Below, piece by piece: positions 1 to 10,540 of a stretch of 64,000 bases of DNA (the stretch's first letter is position 1; each line of letters opens with the position of its first letter). Origin of the DNA: Adiantum capillus-veneris (taxonomy: Eukaryota > Streptophyta > Polypodiopsida > Polypodiales > Pteridaceae); the NCBI GenBank assembly GCA_014529385.2, contig CM043955.1, positions 139,987,108-140,051,107 on the forward strand. The letters run 5' to 3'. The notes under the pieces are model-generated. The model had not been told where the DNA came from. It searched no databases and saw nothing but the letters and a program-made list of their open reading frames with translations. The translations under genes and the position numbers were made by a program.

Positions 1-12
1 GGGACATCTATC

Positions 13-2473
13 ATTTACTCATGAGCAAGAATAGTGTTGAGGCATGGCGTCGGATCAGACCTCCCAGGCCATCCACTCCTATTTAGGACCCAGCGACATG
101 GCACAGATATGCCGAGAGCTTATACGAGATCCCAGGACAGCCACCCATACCTACACCATCGGCTACCCGACCCACATCATCTACTTTCTTCACCACCCAC
201 ATGGTGAAGAAAGCTATATCCCACCTACAACATGGGAGGGCTAGAGATCAGGCAGGCCTACAGGCAGAGCATCTTATATATTGTTGTGATGCATTGGCAC
301 CACTCATTGCCCACCTCTTCAACCGCGCGCTTTCAGAGGGATTCCCAGAGTCGTGGACAGCGCACACCATCGTGCCTATCCACAAATCTGGGGATGCCAT
401 GGATCCTAGCACATATCGCACTATCATGATTGGTCCTATACTGGCCAAACTATATGGCGCGGTTTTAGAGGAGGAGCTCAGTTCTCTAGCAGAGGGAGAG
501 GGCATGAGGACACCAGGACAGGCAGGCTTCCGCCGAGCTTTCTCTACTATTGATCATATCTTCACCCTTCGTTGTCTGATCGACCAGACACGGGTGAGGA
601 AGAGGAGATTATATTGCTGCTTCGTTGACTTCCGCAAAGCATTTGACACAGTACCTAGAGAGAGACTTTTCCGATGTCTGGCTGCGCTTGGGATTGGAGA
701 GGAGATGGCATGGGGGATCTATGCATTGTATGAGCATGTATCTGGCAGAGTGAGATGCCCGGGTGGATTATCTGACACCCTTGTGAGCACCATTGGTGTG
801 AAACAAGGTTGCCCCCTATCACCTACACTCTTTGGTCTATACATTGACGAGATTGTAGACTTCATCTTGCACAGGGGTGGAGAGGGTGTGGATATTGCAG
901 GGACTACTGTACACATACTCTTATATCCAGATGATATTGTCCTGATGTCAGAGAAGGCAGAGGGACTACAACTACATTTGCAGGCCCTGGATGATTTTTG
1001 CTCACAGAGAGGACTCACGGTGAACCTTGGCAAGACCAAGGTTCTCATATTTCATACATCAGCTCAGATTCGCCGACAGAGTAGATTTACAGTAGCTGGA
1101 GGGGATATAGAGGTGACAGGCTCATATGTATATCTGGGGGTTACATTCACCGCAGCATCAGGGACCTTCTCCATGACACAGGCAGCCACAGATAGACTTA
1201 CCAGAGGATACGCATCACTAGCTCTGATGGAGAGACAGTGCCACCAGGCCCACTTCCAGGAGCCCCGGCAAAGGGGTGGCTCTTTGACACACCTGCACTC
1301 ATGTATGCCTCGGCCATTTGGGGACCGGGACTGGCAGACTCAGTATGGACACAGATAGAGAGGCCACAGATTATTATGATCTCTAGGATGATTCGCAGCA
1401 AGCCATCAGTTCCCCACGACATTATTAGAGCTGAGCTGGCTGCACCACCGATGTTGGTAGAGGCACTCTTTCAGACTGTTTGCCTTCTTCGCAGATTCAA
1501 AGATATGGATCCAGATAGGATCTCTCATAGAGCCTTCATTGCATCTTGAGAGATGGCACAGGCAGGGGACACTAGCTCATGGTATGCCCAGACAAGAGAT
1601 TGGCTAGCCCAACACGGTTTTGATATCGATAGACTACCACCACTCCAGTATGACACCCAGGCCCCGACCTATACCCTCTCACGCTCTGAGCGGAATAGGG
1701 TCATCAGACAGGAGATATGGCATACATATATTCAGAGGACATGGCGCAAGCCCACAGACACCCTACCTCCTAAAATGCTATATTACTATGAGCATTTTCT
1801 AAGGTTCTCAGAGCAAGGATTCATTGAGATTCCATTATACATGCAAGAGTACATGCCACACCGACTTTGGGTCAACATTGGCCAGCTACGAGTGTCATCA
1901 CATCAGCTAGAGATTGAGAGTGGCAGAGCCAGAGGCATACCACGAGAGGAGAGTACATGCCGGATTTGCCAGACGGAGGTGGAGAGTGAGGAGCATTTTG
2001 TCATGAGATGCCCAGCATATACAGAGCTGAGAGAGAGATATGGCATTGGAGACTCATTATAGCAGCATATGATAGGCCGAGAGCAGAGGAGGTTTGGCCA
2101 GTTCTTGGTTGCGGCTTAAGAGGTTCGAGAGCAGTTGTTACAGCCACGCCAGAGTCAGGATAGCAGGACACAGACTACCATCACACAGTTTTTCCGACGA
2201 GCAGGGCCAGACCCCCCCACACTACCTACACAAAGTAGAGGGCTTACCCTTCTGCAAGCAGAGTCTCACAGGGCACGTCGGAGACCGAGGCTCCCAGGAT
2301 ACAGGACACATGGGTGTCACCAGAGGGAGATCTCGAGGATACTAACCTTACACCATCAGTATCTAGAGCAGAGTCATGTACCAGCACCAGGACATCCAGC
2401 GTTCCAGAGATACCTGAGCAGGCCACCACCGATGTACCACATTCTCTACCCTACATATGTTGCTTGTTTTTAG
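13..2473 (+). pseudogene. LINE A reverse transcriptase ORF (broken)
   Basis: Remnant of the LINE polyprotein that would copy its RNA at a nicked target. The frame is open from 201 to about 1265. It shows RT landmarks: a FPESWTAHTIVPIHKSGD block, GQAGFRRAFSTIDHI, FVDFRKAFDTVPR, GVKQGCPLSPTLFGLYIDE and the catalytic box near 926, which reads YPDD instead of YADD, so the copy is probably dead. A frameshift near 1265 moves coding to another frame (FDTPALMYASAIWGPG ...). That frame continues with a TGA at 1547 and a TAG at 2060 through a CX2C-HX4C zinc knuckle (1958-2011), a QTTITQFF PIP-like motif (2171-2194) and an Arg-rich tail to 2473. Comparison with copies C and F makes the assignment firm. 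Confidence 0.9.
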
Positions 2474-2684
2474 ATACCCTCCCTATCATCTCATGGTTGT
2501 ATCACCTTGCAGCCCCTAGTTGAGCCTAATGATGCGTGAGCACACCTCGACACGAGGACCCACACTATACATTGTACACCACATGCACCACCCTACCACA
2601 CCCTTTTGCATAGCATAGGCTCATTTCAGTTTGTACCCTTTTCTTATTTTCCGATGCCTAGAGCATCAACACATGTATATGATA

Positions 2685-2727
2685 TTGTCTCATAGGTCGA
2701 GTTCGGCCTTTCGAAGACGTTAATAAA
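2685..2727 (+). promoter_or_regulatory. LINE A 3'-terminal conserved tail with stem-loop
   Basis: Contains CATAGGTC-gagttc-GGCCTTTCG. AGGTC pairs with GGCCT (one G-T wobble) around a 6-nt loop, shortly before GACGTTAATAAAG and the (CT)n tract. The same tail occurs in copies B, C and F. It is probably the 3' RNA element recognised by the LINE's own reverse transcriptase (inference). Confidence 0.6.
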
Positions 2728-2735
2728 GCTTTCTT

Positions 2736-2891
<156 letters not shown>

Positions 2892-2931
2892 TTTTAACAC
2901 CACACCGCAGTGGGTTAGGAGATCGGCACCT

Positions 2932-4266
2932 ACATTTGCATATGGCCAGGATACAGTAGAGTACACAGATGCATACACATACCTTGGTGTGGTAATTGCA
3001 GGACCGAAGTTTACTCTTAAGAAAGCAGCGGATGCTAGATTGTCCAGAGCCTCTGCGCCTTGGGAGGGTTGGAGAGGATGTGTTCACAAGTGCAGTTTCA
3101 GGAACCACGAACAAAACTTTGGCTCTTTGATACTGTGGTGGCTTCGGCTATGCTTTATGGGGTCCAGATTTGGGGACCATCTGTGGATCAGGATAATTGG
3201 AAGTCAATGGAGAGACCTTTGGTATCTATGATTTCCCGAATGATTAGAGCCAAGGCCTCCGTACCACACGCGATTACCCGAGCGGAACTAGCTGCCCCTC
3301 CGATAGCAATTGAAGCTCTTACCAGATCAGTGTCCTTTATACATGGTTTGTGGGATACAAATAAGTGCCGATATACTAGACTGGCCCTCGAATCCTCTCG
3401 ACAATTAGCAATGCAAGGGGATACATCATGCTGGTATTCGCAACTGTCCTCGCAGTTTCAGAGACACGGGTTCAATATGGAAAGATTACCCCCCTTCCAA
3501 TACTCTCTTGAGGCTCCATCACTGGCCTTTACACGAACGGAGATTAATAAAATCATCCGTCAAGATCTTATACAGTTGGATACTAAGAGGACATGGGTAG
3601 ACCTACACAAGAATTGGGCACGAAGATGGCCGACTACAAAGAAAACTTCCTACAGCTATCTGAAGATGGATTTGTGATTCGCCCGAGCTACATAGATACC
3701 CACCTGTCTCATGGTTTGAGATGTGCTATTGGTCAGATTCGTACATCCTCACACCAGCTGGAAATTGAATTTGGCAGATTTAGGGAATCCCACCTGAGAG
3801 CAGAATTTGCAAGTTATGCGGAATGGAGCCGGAGACAGAATTACACTACATATGCCATTGCACCGTATACTATGAGATACGTGGGCATTTCCATTGCCTA
3901 TTTAAAGAAGGCTTTGGACCTCTAGATAGAGTCATGCAATACCAAGATCAAAGATGCTTAGGCTTGTACCTACTGGAACTACATCGGCACAGGGATAATC
4001 TAATGAGAAGACAAAGAGCACTACAGCCTCAGAGGCAGATCACAGATTTCTTCGGATCGAGTGAAGCAGGGGTGAAAGGGGAAGCAGGAGGCCAGCAGCC
4101 AACCCAAAGGAGTACCCACATTCATACCAAAGGCACCCTCATTCACAGGGCGATTGAGCTTAGGAAATCGAGACGACCACGACCAAGATGCAGAAGCACA
4201 CTTCACAGGAGGAGACTACAACAAAGGATTAGAAGCATTCTAGCCAGACACCCAGAATGCTCCTAA
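2932..4266 (+). pseudogene. LINE B C-terminal ORF fragment (frameshifted)
   Basis: Only the region downstream of the catalytic RT box is present, so the copy cannot encode polymerase. Three frames in succession carry it. First comes the thumb (3060-3677; TKLWLFDTVVASAMLYG, RAKASVPHAITRAELAAPP). Then 3593-3800 covers the stretch with GQIRTSSHQLEIEFGR. The last frame reads CKLCG..ELHYICHC, a CX2C-HX4C zinc knuckle near 3808-3864, followed by QRQITDFF at 4030-4053, a canonical PIP-box pattern, and a basic tail (SRRPRPRCRS) ending at 4266. At least two frameshifts separate these pieces. Confidence 0.85.
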
Positions 4267-4377
4267 GAAGTTTATTTAATACTTTGTATTTAGTTTTTCA
4301 CATTTATTTTCACACTTAGTACTTTAGTACTAAGGTACCCAGACATTGTAACAGATTCACCACTTTTGTATCAGTTT

Positions 4378-4425
4378 GGTCTCATAGGTCATTCTGGCCT
4401 TTTGAAGACGTTAATATAACATTTC

Positions 4426-4428
<3 letters not shown>
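4378..4428 (+). promoter_or_regulatory. LINE B 3'-terminal conserved tail with stem-loop
   Basis: AGGTC-attct-GGCCT keeps the same 5-bp stem as copy A but with a different 5-nt loop. It is followed by GAAGACGTTAATATAACATTTCATT and the (CT)n tract. Confidence 0.6.

Positions 4429-4502
<74 letters not shown>
4429..4502 (+). repeat. (CT)n microsatellite, about 74 bp
   Basis: Tract between the tail of LINE B and the truncated head of LINE C (AAAGAAGGAGAGCAG at 4503). Confidence 0.97.
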
Positions 4503-4505
<3 letters not shown>

Positions 4506-4518
4506 GAAGGAGAGCAGA

Positions 4519-6053
4519 TCCCGTGGGAGACAAATCTATTGTAGCTTTGTGGACTTCCGCAAAGCATTTGACACAATACCCAGAGGTAGATTGATGTGCA
4601 GATTACAGGAGATGAGAGTACCAACAGAGCTCATTTGGGGGATCGTGGCATTGTACAGATAAGTAGTAGGGCATGTACGGACCTCAGAGGGTCTATCTAC
4701 ATCCGTTCACTCCACTATTGGGGTGAAGCAAGGCTGCCCGCTCTCTCCTACTCTATTTGGTATGTATGTGGATGAGGTTTCTAACTACATTGAGAGAGAT
4801 GGTGATAGAGATGCACCGCTGGCAGGGACATGGATTCTGCTATTGTTATATGCTGATGATATTGTGTTGACCTCCGACTCTCGGGAGGGGATGCAACGTC
4901 GCTTGGATGCTTTGAATAGGTTTGCCTATGAAAGTGGTTTGTCTGTCAACCTTGGTAAAACCAAGGTCATGGTATTTAATACCACCCAACAGTGGATCGG
5001 GAGGTCAGGGCCCACATTCATATACGGCCAGGAGATAGTGGAGTATACAGATGCTTACAATTACCTTGGAGTGGTTTTTAGTGGACCAGCATTTTCATTA
5101 AGAAGAGCAGCAGAGACTAGATTGACCAGAGCCCACTTGGCATTGGGCAGACTGGAGAGGATGTGTTCACAGGTTCAGTTTCAGGAGCCTCGGACGAAAA
5201 TCTGGCTCTTCGACACTTTGGTGGCTTCTGCATTGCTCTATGGAGCTGAGATATGGGGGCCTTCATTGGATCACCACGGGAGGACAGGTCGCACTGATGG
5301 ATGGGGGAACATGGAGAAGCCCGTGGTCTCTATGATCTCGTGGCTCATTAGAGCCAAGGCTTCATTAGCACATGCCATTATCCGAGCAAAGCTACGTGCC
5401 CCCGCCACTAGTGATTGAGGCGCTGGTATGGGGAGATGACATCATGGTTCCAGGCGCATGGGTTCAGTATACACAGATTGCCCCCCTTCCAGTACTAACT
5501 GGATGCACCCTCCCTGACTCTTACACAGTCCGAGATCACCAAGCTCATCCGCCAGGACCTGACTCAGCTAGACACCAGGAGGACATGGATACAGCTAGCA
5601 TAGGAGCTGCGCACGAAGATGGCTTTCTATAGAGAGCATCTTCTCCGGCTTATGGCAAATGGTTTTGTGATGAGGCCAAGATATATGGACACCCACTTGT
5701 CTCATGGGATACGGGTGTGCTATTGGCCAAATACGCACATCTTCACGCCAGCTACGGATTGAGACTGGGAGATACAGCGGAGTACCAGCAGAGGCCAAGA
5801 CATGTCCCTGTGTGATATGGAGCCTGAGATAGAGTTACACTACACATGCCACTGCCCCGTCTACTACGAGATACGAGGCCGCTTCCACTGCTTGTTTAGA
5901 GAGGGCTTTGGACCACTCTCCAAAGGAGGAGAGGCGAGCCAATCTCAGAGACATATCACAGACTTCATTAGAGCAAACACTAGACACCACACTAGAGGCA
6001 CACTGATCGACCGAGCGATTGAGCTGGGGAGATCTAGACACCCACGATTGTAG
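4519..6053 (+). pseudogene. LINE C reverse transcriptase ORF (broken)
   Basis: RT fragment with FVDFRKAFDTIPR, an in-frame stop at about 4661 (GTACAGATAAGTAG), then a 231-codon open stretch (4723-5418). That stretch carries KQGCPLSPTLFGMYVDEV, the catalytic YADDIVLTSD (about 4850) and GLSVNLGKTKVMVF. The thumb (PRTKIWLFDTLVASALLYG) is followed by frame changes near 5400. The last frame (5802-6053) has a zinc knuckle whose first Cys is lost (SLCD ... LHYTCHC) and a degenerate PIP-like QRHITDFI at 5946-5969. The catalytic core looks sound but the ORF as a whole is broken. Confidence 0.87.
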
Positions 6054-6074
6054 AGGACTACATAGCATCGACTG

Positions 6075-6662
6075 TGTCACAAACTGTTGACGTGTCAAAG
6101 CCCTAAAGAAGGGAGCCAACTTGCAGATGCCGGTCGAGGGGCCTAAACCCTAAGAAGAACAAGTAACAGAAGAAGAAGCCCTACCCACTTATGGGGACCC
6201 CATCCGATGGGGCCCCAAGAGACATCAAGGAATTAAAATAAAGCAGGACCCGCACACACACACACACACTAAAGGAATTGTGTGGAACTGATGACGTGAC
6301 AATTTTTGAAAATTACGCTGACTGATGAGGTGGCAGGCTGTATGGAATTCCGCATTTTGCGTTGGCTGCTGACGTGGCAACTGTACGGATTTTCGTAAAT
6401 CACGCTAGCAGATTTTTGCCATGGCTTTTGCACCAGATGCTTTTGAGTTTGAAGGCTCTTCACTGTACACTGCTATTGGGACCTAGGGCCTTTAAATATG
6501 TGCTAAGGGCTCATTCTCTGGCATGCTTCCAAGAGAAGGTGCAGAATCTGGAGTACCGGCTTGTACTGTGTTGATGCAATATAAAGAAATATCGAAAGGG
6601 GCGCCAAGGTTTGGGGCCAATATTCTCTGGGATGGAATTTCGCCACTCCGTGTCACGTGTCG

Positions 6663-6694
<32 letters not shown>

Positions 6695-6768
6695 CAATTG
6701 TTATTGAAGTGTTAAAAATCTGTTCAGTCTATTCTTTTCTATTGGCACTTGGTGCCCGTCTTGTGACA
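6075..6768 (+). mobile_element. Solo LTR with perfect 5-bp target duplication
   Basis: The 694-bp segment begins TGTCACAA and ends TTGTGACA, a perfect 8-bp terminal inverted repeat. It is flanked by GACTG on both sides (6070-6074 and 6769-6773). Inside are a TATA-like TTTAAATATG (about 6490), ATAAAGAAATATCGAAAGGGGCGCC (6581-6605; shared with all Ty3-type LTRs in the window), a (CA)n at about 6253-6268 and a (CT)n at 6663-6690. No internal retrotransposon sequence remains, so it is a solo LTR from LTR-LTR recombination. It sits in the C-terminal part of LINE C and is therefore younger than that insertion. Confidence 0.88.
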
Positions 6769-6943
6769 GACTGCGGCTACATCAGAGGATTCGGATCACT
6801 TTGGCCTGACATGCACGACGCCCAGTCAACGTGCTGACCATGGAGGAGATTGATAAGATCCGCCAGCGACCAATGTTGGATCTCTTGTGACTTGTGATTT
6901 AGCTATCCCAGCTAGCTGCTTAGTTCACACCTACCCCCTTAGG

Positions 6944-7037
6944 ATTTCATAGTATTTATATTTTATCATTTTGTCATTTCATTTTGTTAGTATTTCATAG
7001 TATTTATATTTTATCATTTTGTCACTTCATTTTGTTA
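6944..7037 (+). repeat. 48-bp tandem duplication in LINE C 3' UTR
   Basis: The T-rich unit beginning ATTTCATAGTATTTATATTT occurs twice (6944 and 6992) with one or two differences. It lies just upstream of the conserved LINE tail and is absent from copies A, B and F. Confidence 0.9.
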
Positions 7038-7075
7038 CTTTGACTTTGTATCAAATCCACCACATTGTAGCGCTC

Positions 7076-7125
7076 TGGTCTCATAGGTCATTTTGGCCTT
7101 TCGAAGACGTTAATATAACATTTCA

Positions 7126-7130
<5 letters not shown>
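7076..7130 (+). promoter_or_regulatory. LINE C 3'-terminal conserved tail with stem-loop
   Basis: AGGTC-atttt-GGCCT stem-loop, then TTTCGAAGACGTTAATATAACATTTCATGCAT and (CT)n. The stem is the same as in A, B and F with another loop sequence. Confidence 0.6.

Positions 7131-7177
<47 letters not shown>
7131..7177 (+). repeat. (CT)n microsatellite, about 47 bp
   Basis: Joins the tail of LINE C to the truncated start of LINE D. Confidence 0.97.
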
Positions 7178-7180
<3 letters not shown>

Positions 7181-8578
7181 TCAAACCCTATTGCTAGCAC
7201 CATTCGTGGGAAGCAAGGATGCCCACTCTGTCGGACCCTCTTTGGGATCTACATTGATGAGATATATTGCACGCTGGTGGCAAGGGTGAAGACCTTGAAG
7301 GTACCCCAGTACATATCACACTTTATGTTGAGGACAATGTTTTACACGAGGTTACACGAGGGCTTACGACACCTAGAGGCTCTTGACAACTCTTGTACAC
7401 AGAGAGGCGGACAGTGAACCTTGGGAAAACCAAGGTCATGATCCTTCATACTTCCACGGCAGTCGAAATCTTTATGGTTTCTGGTGGAAAAATAGAGGTG
7501 GTGCAGTCTTATGTATACTTGGTCACATTTGCCAGCCCACCGAGGCGCTTCACCATGGCAAAGGTGGCTACGGATAGACTGACCACACGATAAGCAGATT
7601 TGGCTATGCTAGAGAGGAGACATCATCACAAGGGGTGACTCTTCGACACTTTGTCACCCAAGCTTTTCTGTATGGAAGGGCACTATGGGCCCTGGACTAT
7701 CAACCACCTCATGGACACAAATTGATGATATCACACTTATTCAGCAGAAAGCCCTCAGTACCAAACAACATTATGAGAGCAAAATCAACCACTCCACCCA
7801 TGCTAGATGAGGCTATTTTCCAAACAACTTGCCTCATGAGAGAGATAGACTCTCACACACAACCTTCGAGGTCAGGCAAGCATGAGTCTTGGTGCTCATA
7901 GGTGAGAGTGGTTCAAAGCACATGGACCAGACATGGATAGATTACTACCCTTCGAGTATGATCCACACTCACACAATGAGAGGAACATAGTACTCAAAGA
8001 AGATTTATGGAAACTCTACATCTGAGAGATATGGATTGCACTTAGACATCCTCTTCCCCCCAAGATACTGTAAAACAGTGAGCACTTCTTGACCACGCTA
8101 GACGAGGGGTCCATCTAGAGACCATGCTACATGCCACATAGCTCACGAATGTCAATTGGTCAGCTCCAAGTATCATCACACCCGCTAGAGATAGAGACAG
8201 GAAGAGCTGCCCATACCCCCCGAGCTCAGAGGTTCAACACAGAGAGGGTGATTGAAAGCGAGGAGCACTGTCTACAGATGTAGATCATATGAGAGTATCA
8301 AAGACAAAATATGAGGCTCTTTTCACAGGAATGCCCGCACAGTGACAAATCAAGGAGTCTAGAGATGAGCGCAAATTTGACCGTTTTCTAGTGGAGATAC
8401 ATAGACGTAGAGAGACTGTTGGCACTTGTAGCGACACCATAGGGTGACAGATAGTCACAACTTACAGACTTCCTCCAAAGAACCACCACCCTATAGCCAC
8501 CCATCATACAGACACAAAGAGGGGTCACCCCACAACAGGTTGAGACGGGCAAAGCTAGGGCCCAGACAATTCTTCAAA
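7178..8578 (+). mobile_element. LINE copy D, 5'-truncated and lacking its 3' end
   Basis: Begins straight after (CT)n in the middle of RT (the KQGCPL motif is near 7211) and runs as a subfamily I copy. The stretch near 8520-8570 matches the basic C-terminal tail of copy A. Similarity stops at about 8578, where a minus-strand LTR element begins. No family tail or (CT)n remains, so the 3' end was lost or displaced. Confidence 0.8.
7186..8578 (+). pseudogene. LINE D RT and C-terminal remnant (heavily decayed)
   Basis: Starts with GKQGCPLCRTLFGIYIDEI. The catalytic box appears only in a shifted frame as YVED instead of YADD (about 7325). NLGKTKVM (about 7420), a thumb fragment (GVTLRHFVTQAFLYG) and several stops and frameshifts follow. 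Near 8458-8475 the bases still encode QLTDFL, corresponding to the PIP-like QLQLTDFF of copy F, and the zinc-knuckle region (8240-8290) is degraded. It cannot produce a functional enzyme. Confidence 0.8.
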
Positions 8579-8678
8579 TAATTCATGTAGTTTGGGTCCT
8601 TGGAGTACTTGATCATTCATTTTGCGCACGTGTCAACCTGAAATTGACGCTTATACTCCTTTTTGTCAAAATCCCCCG

Positions 8679-8849
8679 CTAGAAACTTGCCGTTGTCCTC
8701 TCCCGATTCCTCGGAAGGAGGCTTGCTCCCTTCGGAATCTCCATTGGTCTCTCCATTCCCGCACTATGATTGGAGCTCTCTTCATCTTCCCGAAGACGGG
8801 TAGTCGATGGACCACTGTCCTCTTCATCGGACTCATTGCTAGAATCCAT
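8679..8849 (-). pseudogene. Gag N-terminal stub, 56 codons
   Basis: The first ATG downstream of the PBS opens a 56-codon frame (MDSSNESDEEDSGPSTTRLR ...). It is acidic and Ser-rich, like the start of many LTR-element Gag proteins, then stops at TAG (8679-8681). With the element truncated at about 8579, no Gag core, protease or polymerase follows. Assignment to gag rests only on position behind LTR and PBS. Confidence 0.45.
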
Positions 8850-8912
8850 GTGTGTTGTAGAAGACAGATCAGGTCCTTCGTAGGAGAAGAATCATCTGAG
8901 CTCTAATACCAT

Positions 8913-9418
8913 TGTAACAGGCTTGGATACCCCAAGCGAGAAATAAATAGCAACAGACGAACAGAATGAGTAACAACCGAAGAGAGCAGAAGAGTTAACA
9001 CGAAGTGACGGAGTTCCGCTTCCAGATACACTGCCTCAAAGATTGGCACCCCTTTCGATATTTCTTTCTTGATTGATTATCACAAAAGTACAACGGCCAA
9101 GGGGTTCTCCTTTGCACTTGCCCCAAGCTAATCTGCCAAAGAGACCCCGAACGCTCACTTATAAAGAGTACACCGGGGCCCTAGACTGGGCACACCAAAT
9201 GATTTTCACGTGGCCCAAAGCTGAGCCCAAAACCCTTCGCAAATAGCCCTACCAAAAGCTGTTGTTTTGCTGCCGTACAAACTGCCACATTGCAGCAGCG
9301 TGATTAACATTGAGGCCAAATGTGCTTTTTGCGTCAGTTTTTGGCTTTGGTTTTGTCCGGCCTCTTTAGTGACCCTTAGGGTCCACTGGAACTAGGCCAT
9401 GTCATCACACTTGTGACA
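8913..9418 (-). repeat. LTR of the truncated minus-strand element
   Basis: TG...CA termini (TGTCAC / GTTACA), a TATA-like box and the GAAAGGGG(C/T)GCC motif. The PBS adjoins at 8901-8911. No partner LTR is in the window, so target duplication could not be tested. Confidence 0.75.
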
Positions 9419-10540
9419 AACCTGCCTGTTGAAAGAAGAGTGATCGCCCTCAATTCCACCTGCAAACAGACAAAGGACAAAAACTAGCTCAGTAGACACT
9501 GACTCTATGTAGCCATGCACTAGACTACACACATTCAGCACTTGCAACAGTCAATGACCGGCTGCATCACATTCACATCATTATCCCCGTCGAGATCTCA
9601 AATGAGAATCATGATCATCTTTGGCAATCACATCCAGGCCGCGTTGATCTTTTCACGGATGTCTTGATCTACTAAATCCCGTTACTATCACATTCACATC
9701 ACCCGTCCTGTGAAACTGATAAAATGCTACAGTCATTTCATCTTTTTGACACATACTCAAACATTACACACAAGAAAGAGCACATGTAACAAGTTCATTT
9801 TAGGAATTCCCATTTTAATGTACATCTTTTCATAAAGTCATTCGGCTAAATACCGTCAGCCTATCAGTATCCCTAAAATCTCATAAGGACTTAAAATGAC
9901 TTTATTCCATTCTAGGAAATCTGTGACATAGCAATGGAGTGGCTTCCCTCTTGTGCAACACACGCCGCGCCAGATTCAACACGCTGATTCGACATGCACT
10001 TAAGGAATAGACGGTGCTAAACCAAAAGCCTCAAGGTAAAGCTGTAGTATCCAGTTCAAGCCTATGTAGTGTACAGAGAGCACTCACAATCTATGTGAAA
10101 CCTATGGCATACCTCTGGTGCATTGTGAATGAAAATGGAAAGAGCATAGGTTTCCGGGCCAAAGCATCTTTCTGAGTTGCACTCTTGCTGTTTTTGTTTT
10201 GAAGGGGAAAAGCATTTAATATAAACAGCTTCATTACATCATAAAAGTCTGAATGTAAGAGGGGCTAAAATACTTATACATTAGAGGATTGATACAATGA
10301 TTGCTTGACAGAAACGTAATCAAGAGGAAACAGTACGCCACCAATGATGTACACAAGCTGCGAATCTTAGACTAGAACTAATTCCTCGAAACAAGCACTA
10401 GCTTGTATCTTTTGCATGCTAAGGCACAATGTTACAAAACAATTTATGTCAGTACTCTTACATGGTGCACTGGATGCTTGCGAGAAAGACAATTTTTGAT
10501 ACTGCATTGGTTCACAAAAGACAAATGTGCTGTTGCTTAC
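9419..10540. other. No gene recognised between LTR and DXO exons
   Basis: AT-rich, non-repetitive sequence without convincing exons. It is probably intron or 3'-flank of the DXO gene. The expected downstream DXO exons (the part following KLLKFW) were looked for on the minus strand and not found. Confidence 0.5.

Larger units (their letters stand above)
4503..7177 (+). mobile_element. LINE copy C, 5'-truncated, interrupted by a solo LTR
   Basis: Starts directly after (CT)n within the RT fingers (RQIYCSFVDFRKAFDTIPR) and ends at the family tail (7076-7130) and a (CT)n run at 7131-7177. The body is interrupted at 6075-6768 by a solo LTR. LINE sequence resumes at 6774 (GGAGGAGATTGATAAGATCC near 6841 matches the C-terminal region of copy B). 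The 3' UTR has an extra 48-bp tandem duplication. It is subfamily II and the only copy in the A-D chain with an intact YADD box. Confidence 0.88.
8579..9418 (-). mobile_element. Truncated LTR retrotransposon: LTR, PBS and gag stub
   Basis: Read on the minus strand: a 506-bp LTR (9418 down to 8913) starts TGTCACAAGTG and ends GTTACA. After one extra base, TGGTATTAGAG (8911-8901) resembles the initiator tRNA-Met primer site TGGTATCAGAG with one mismatch. Then comes a short gag-like reading frame, ending where LINE D begins. The LTR has a TATA-like TTTATAAG (about 9160) and the shared motif AAAGAAATATCGAAAGGGG (9051-9070). The rest of the element and its second LTR are missing. Confidence 0.75.

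Noticed and set aside
10015-10055. Minus-strand match to the Ty3 C-terminus (LQLYLEAFG)
   Set aside because: Only about 27 nt agree and neither flank continues the similarity; too short to call a fragment.
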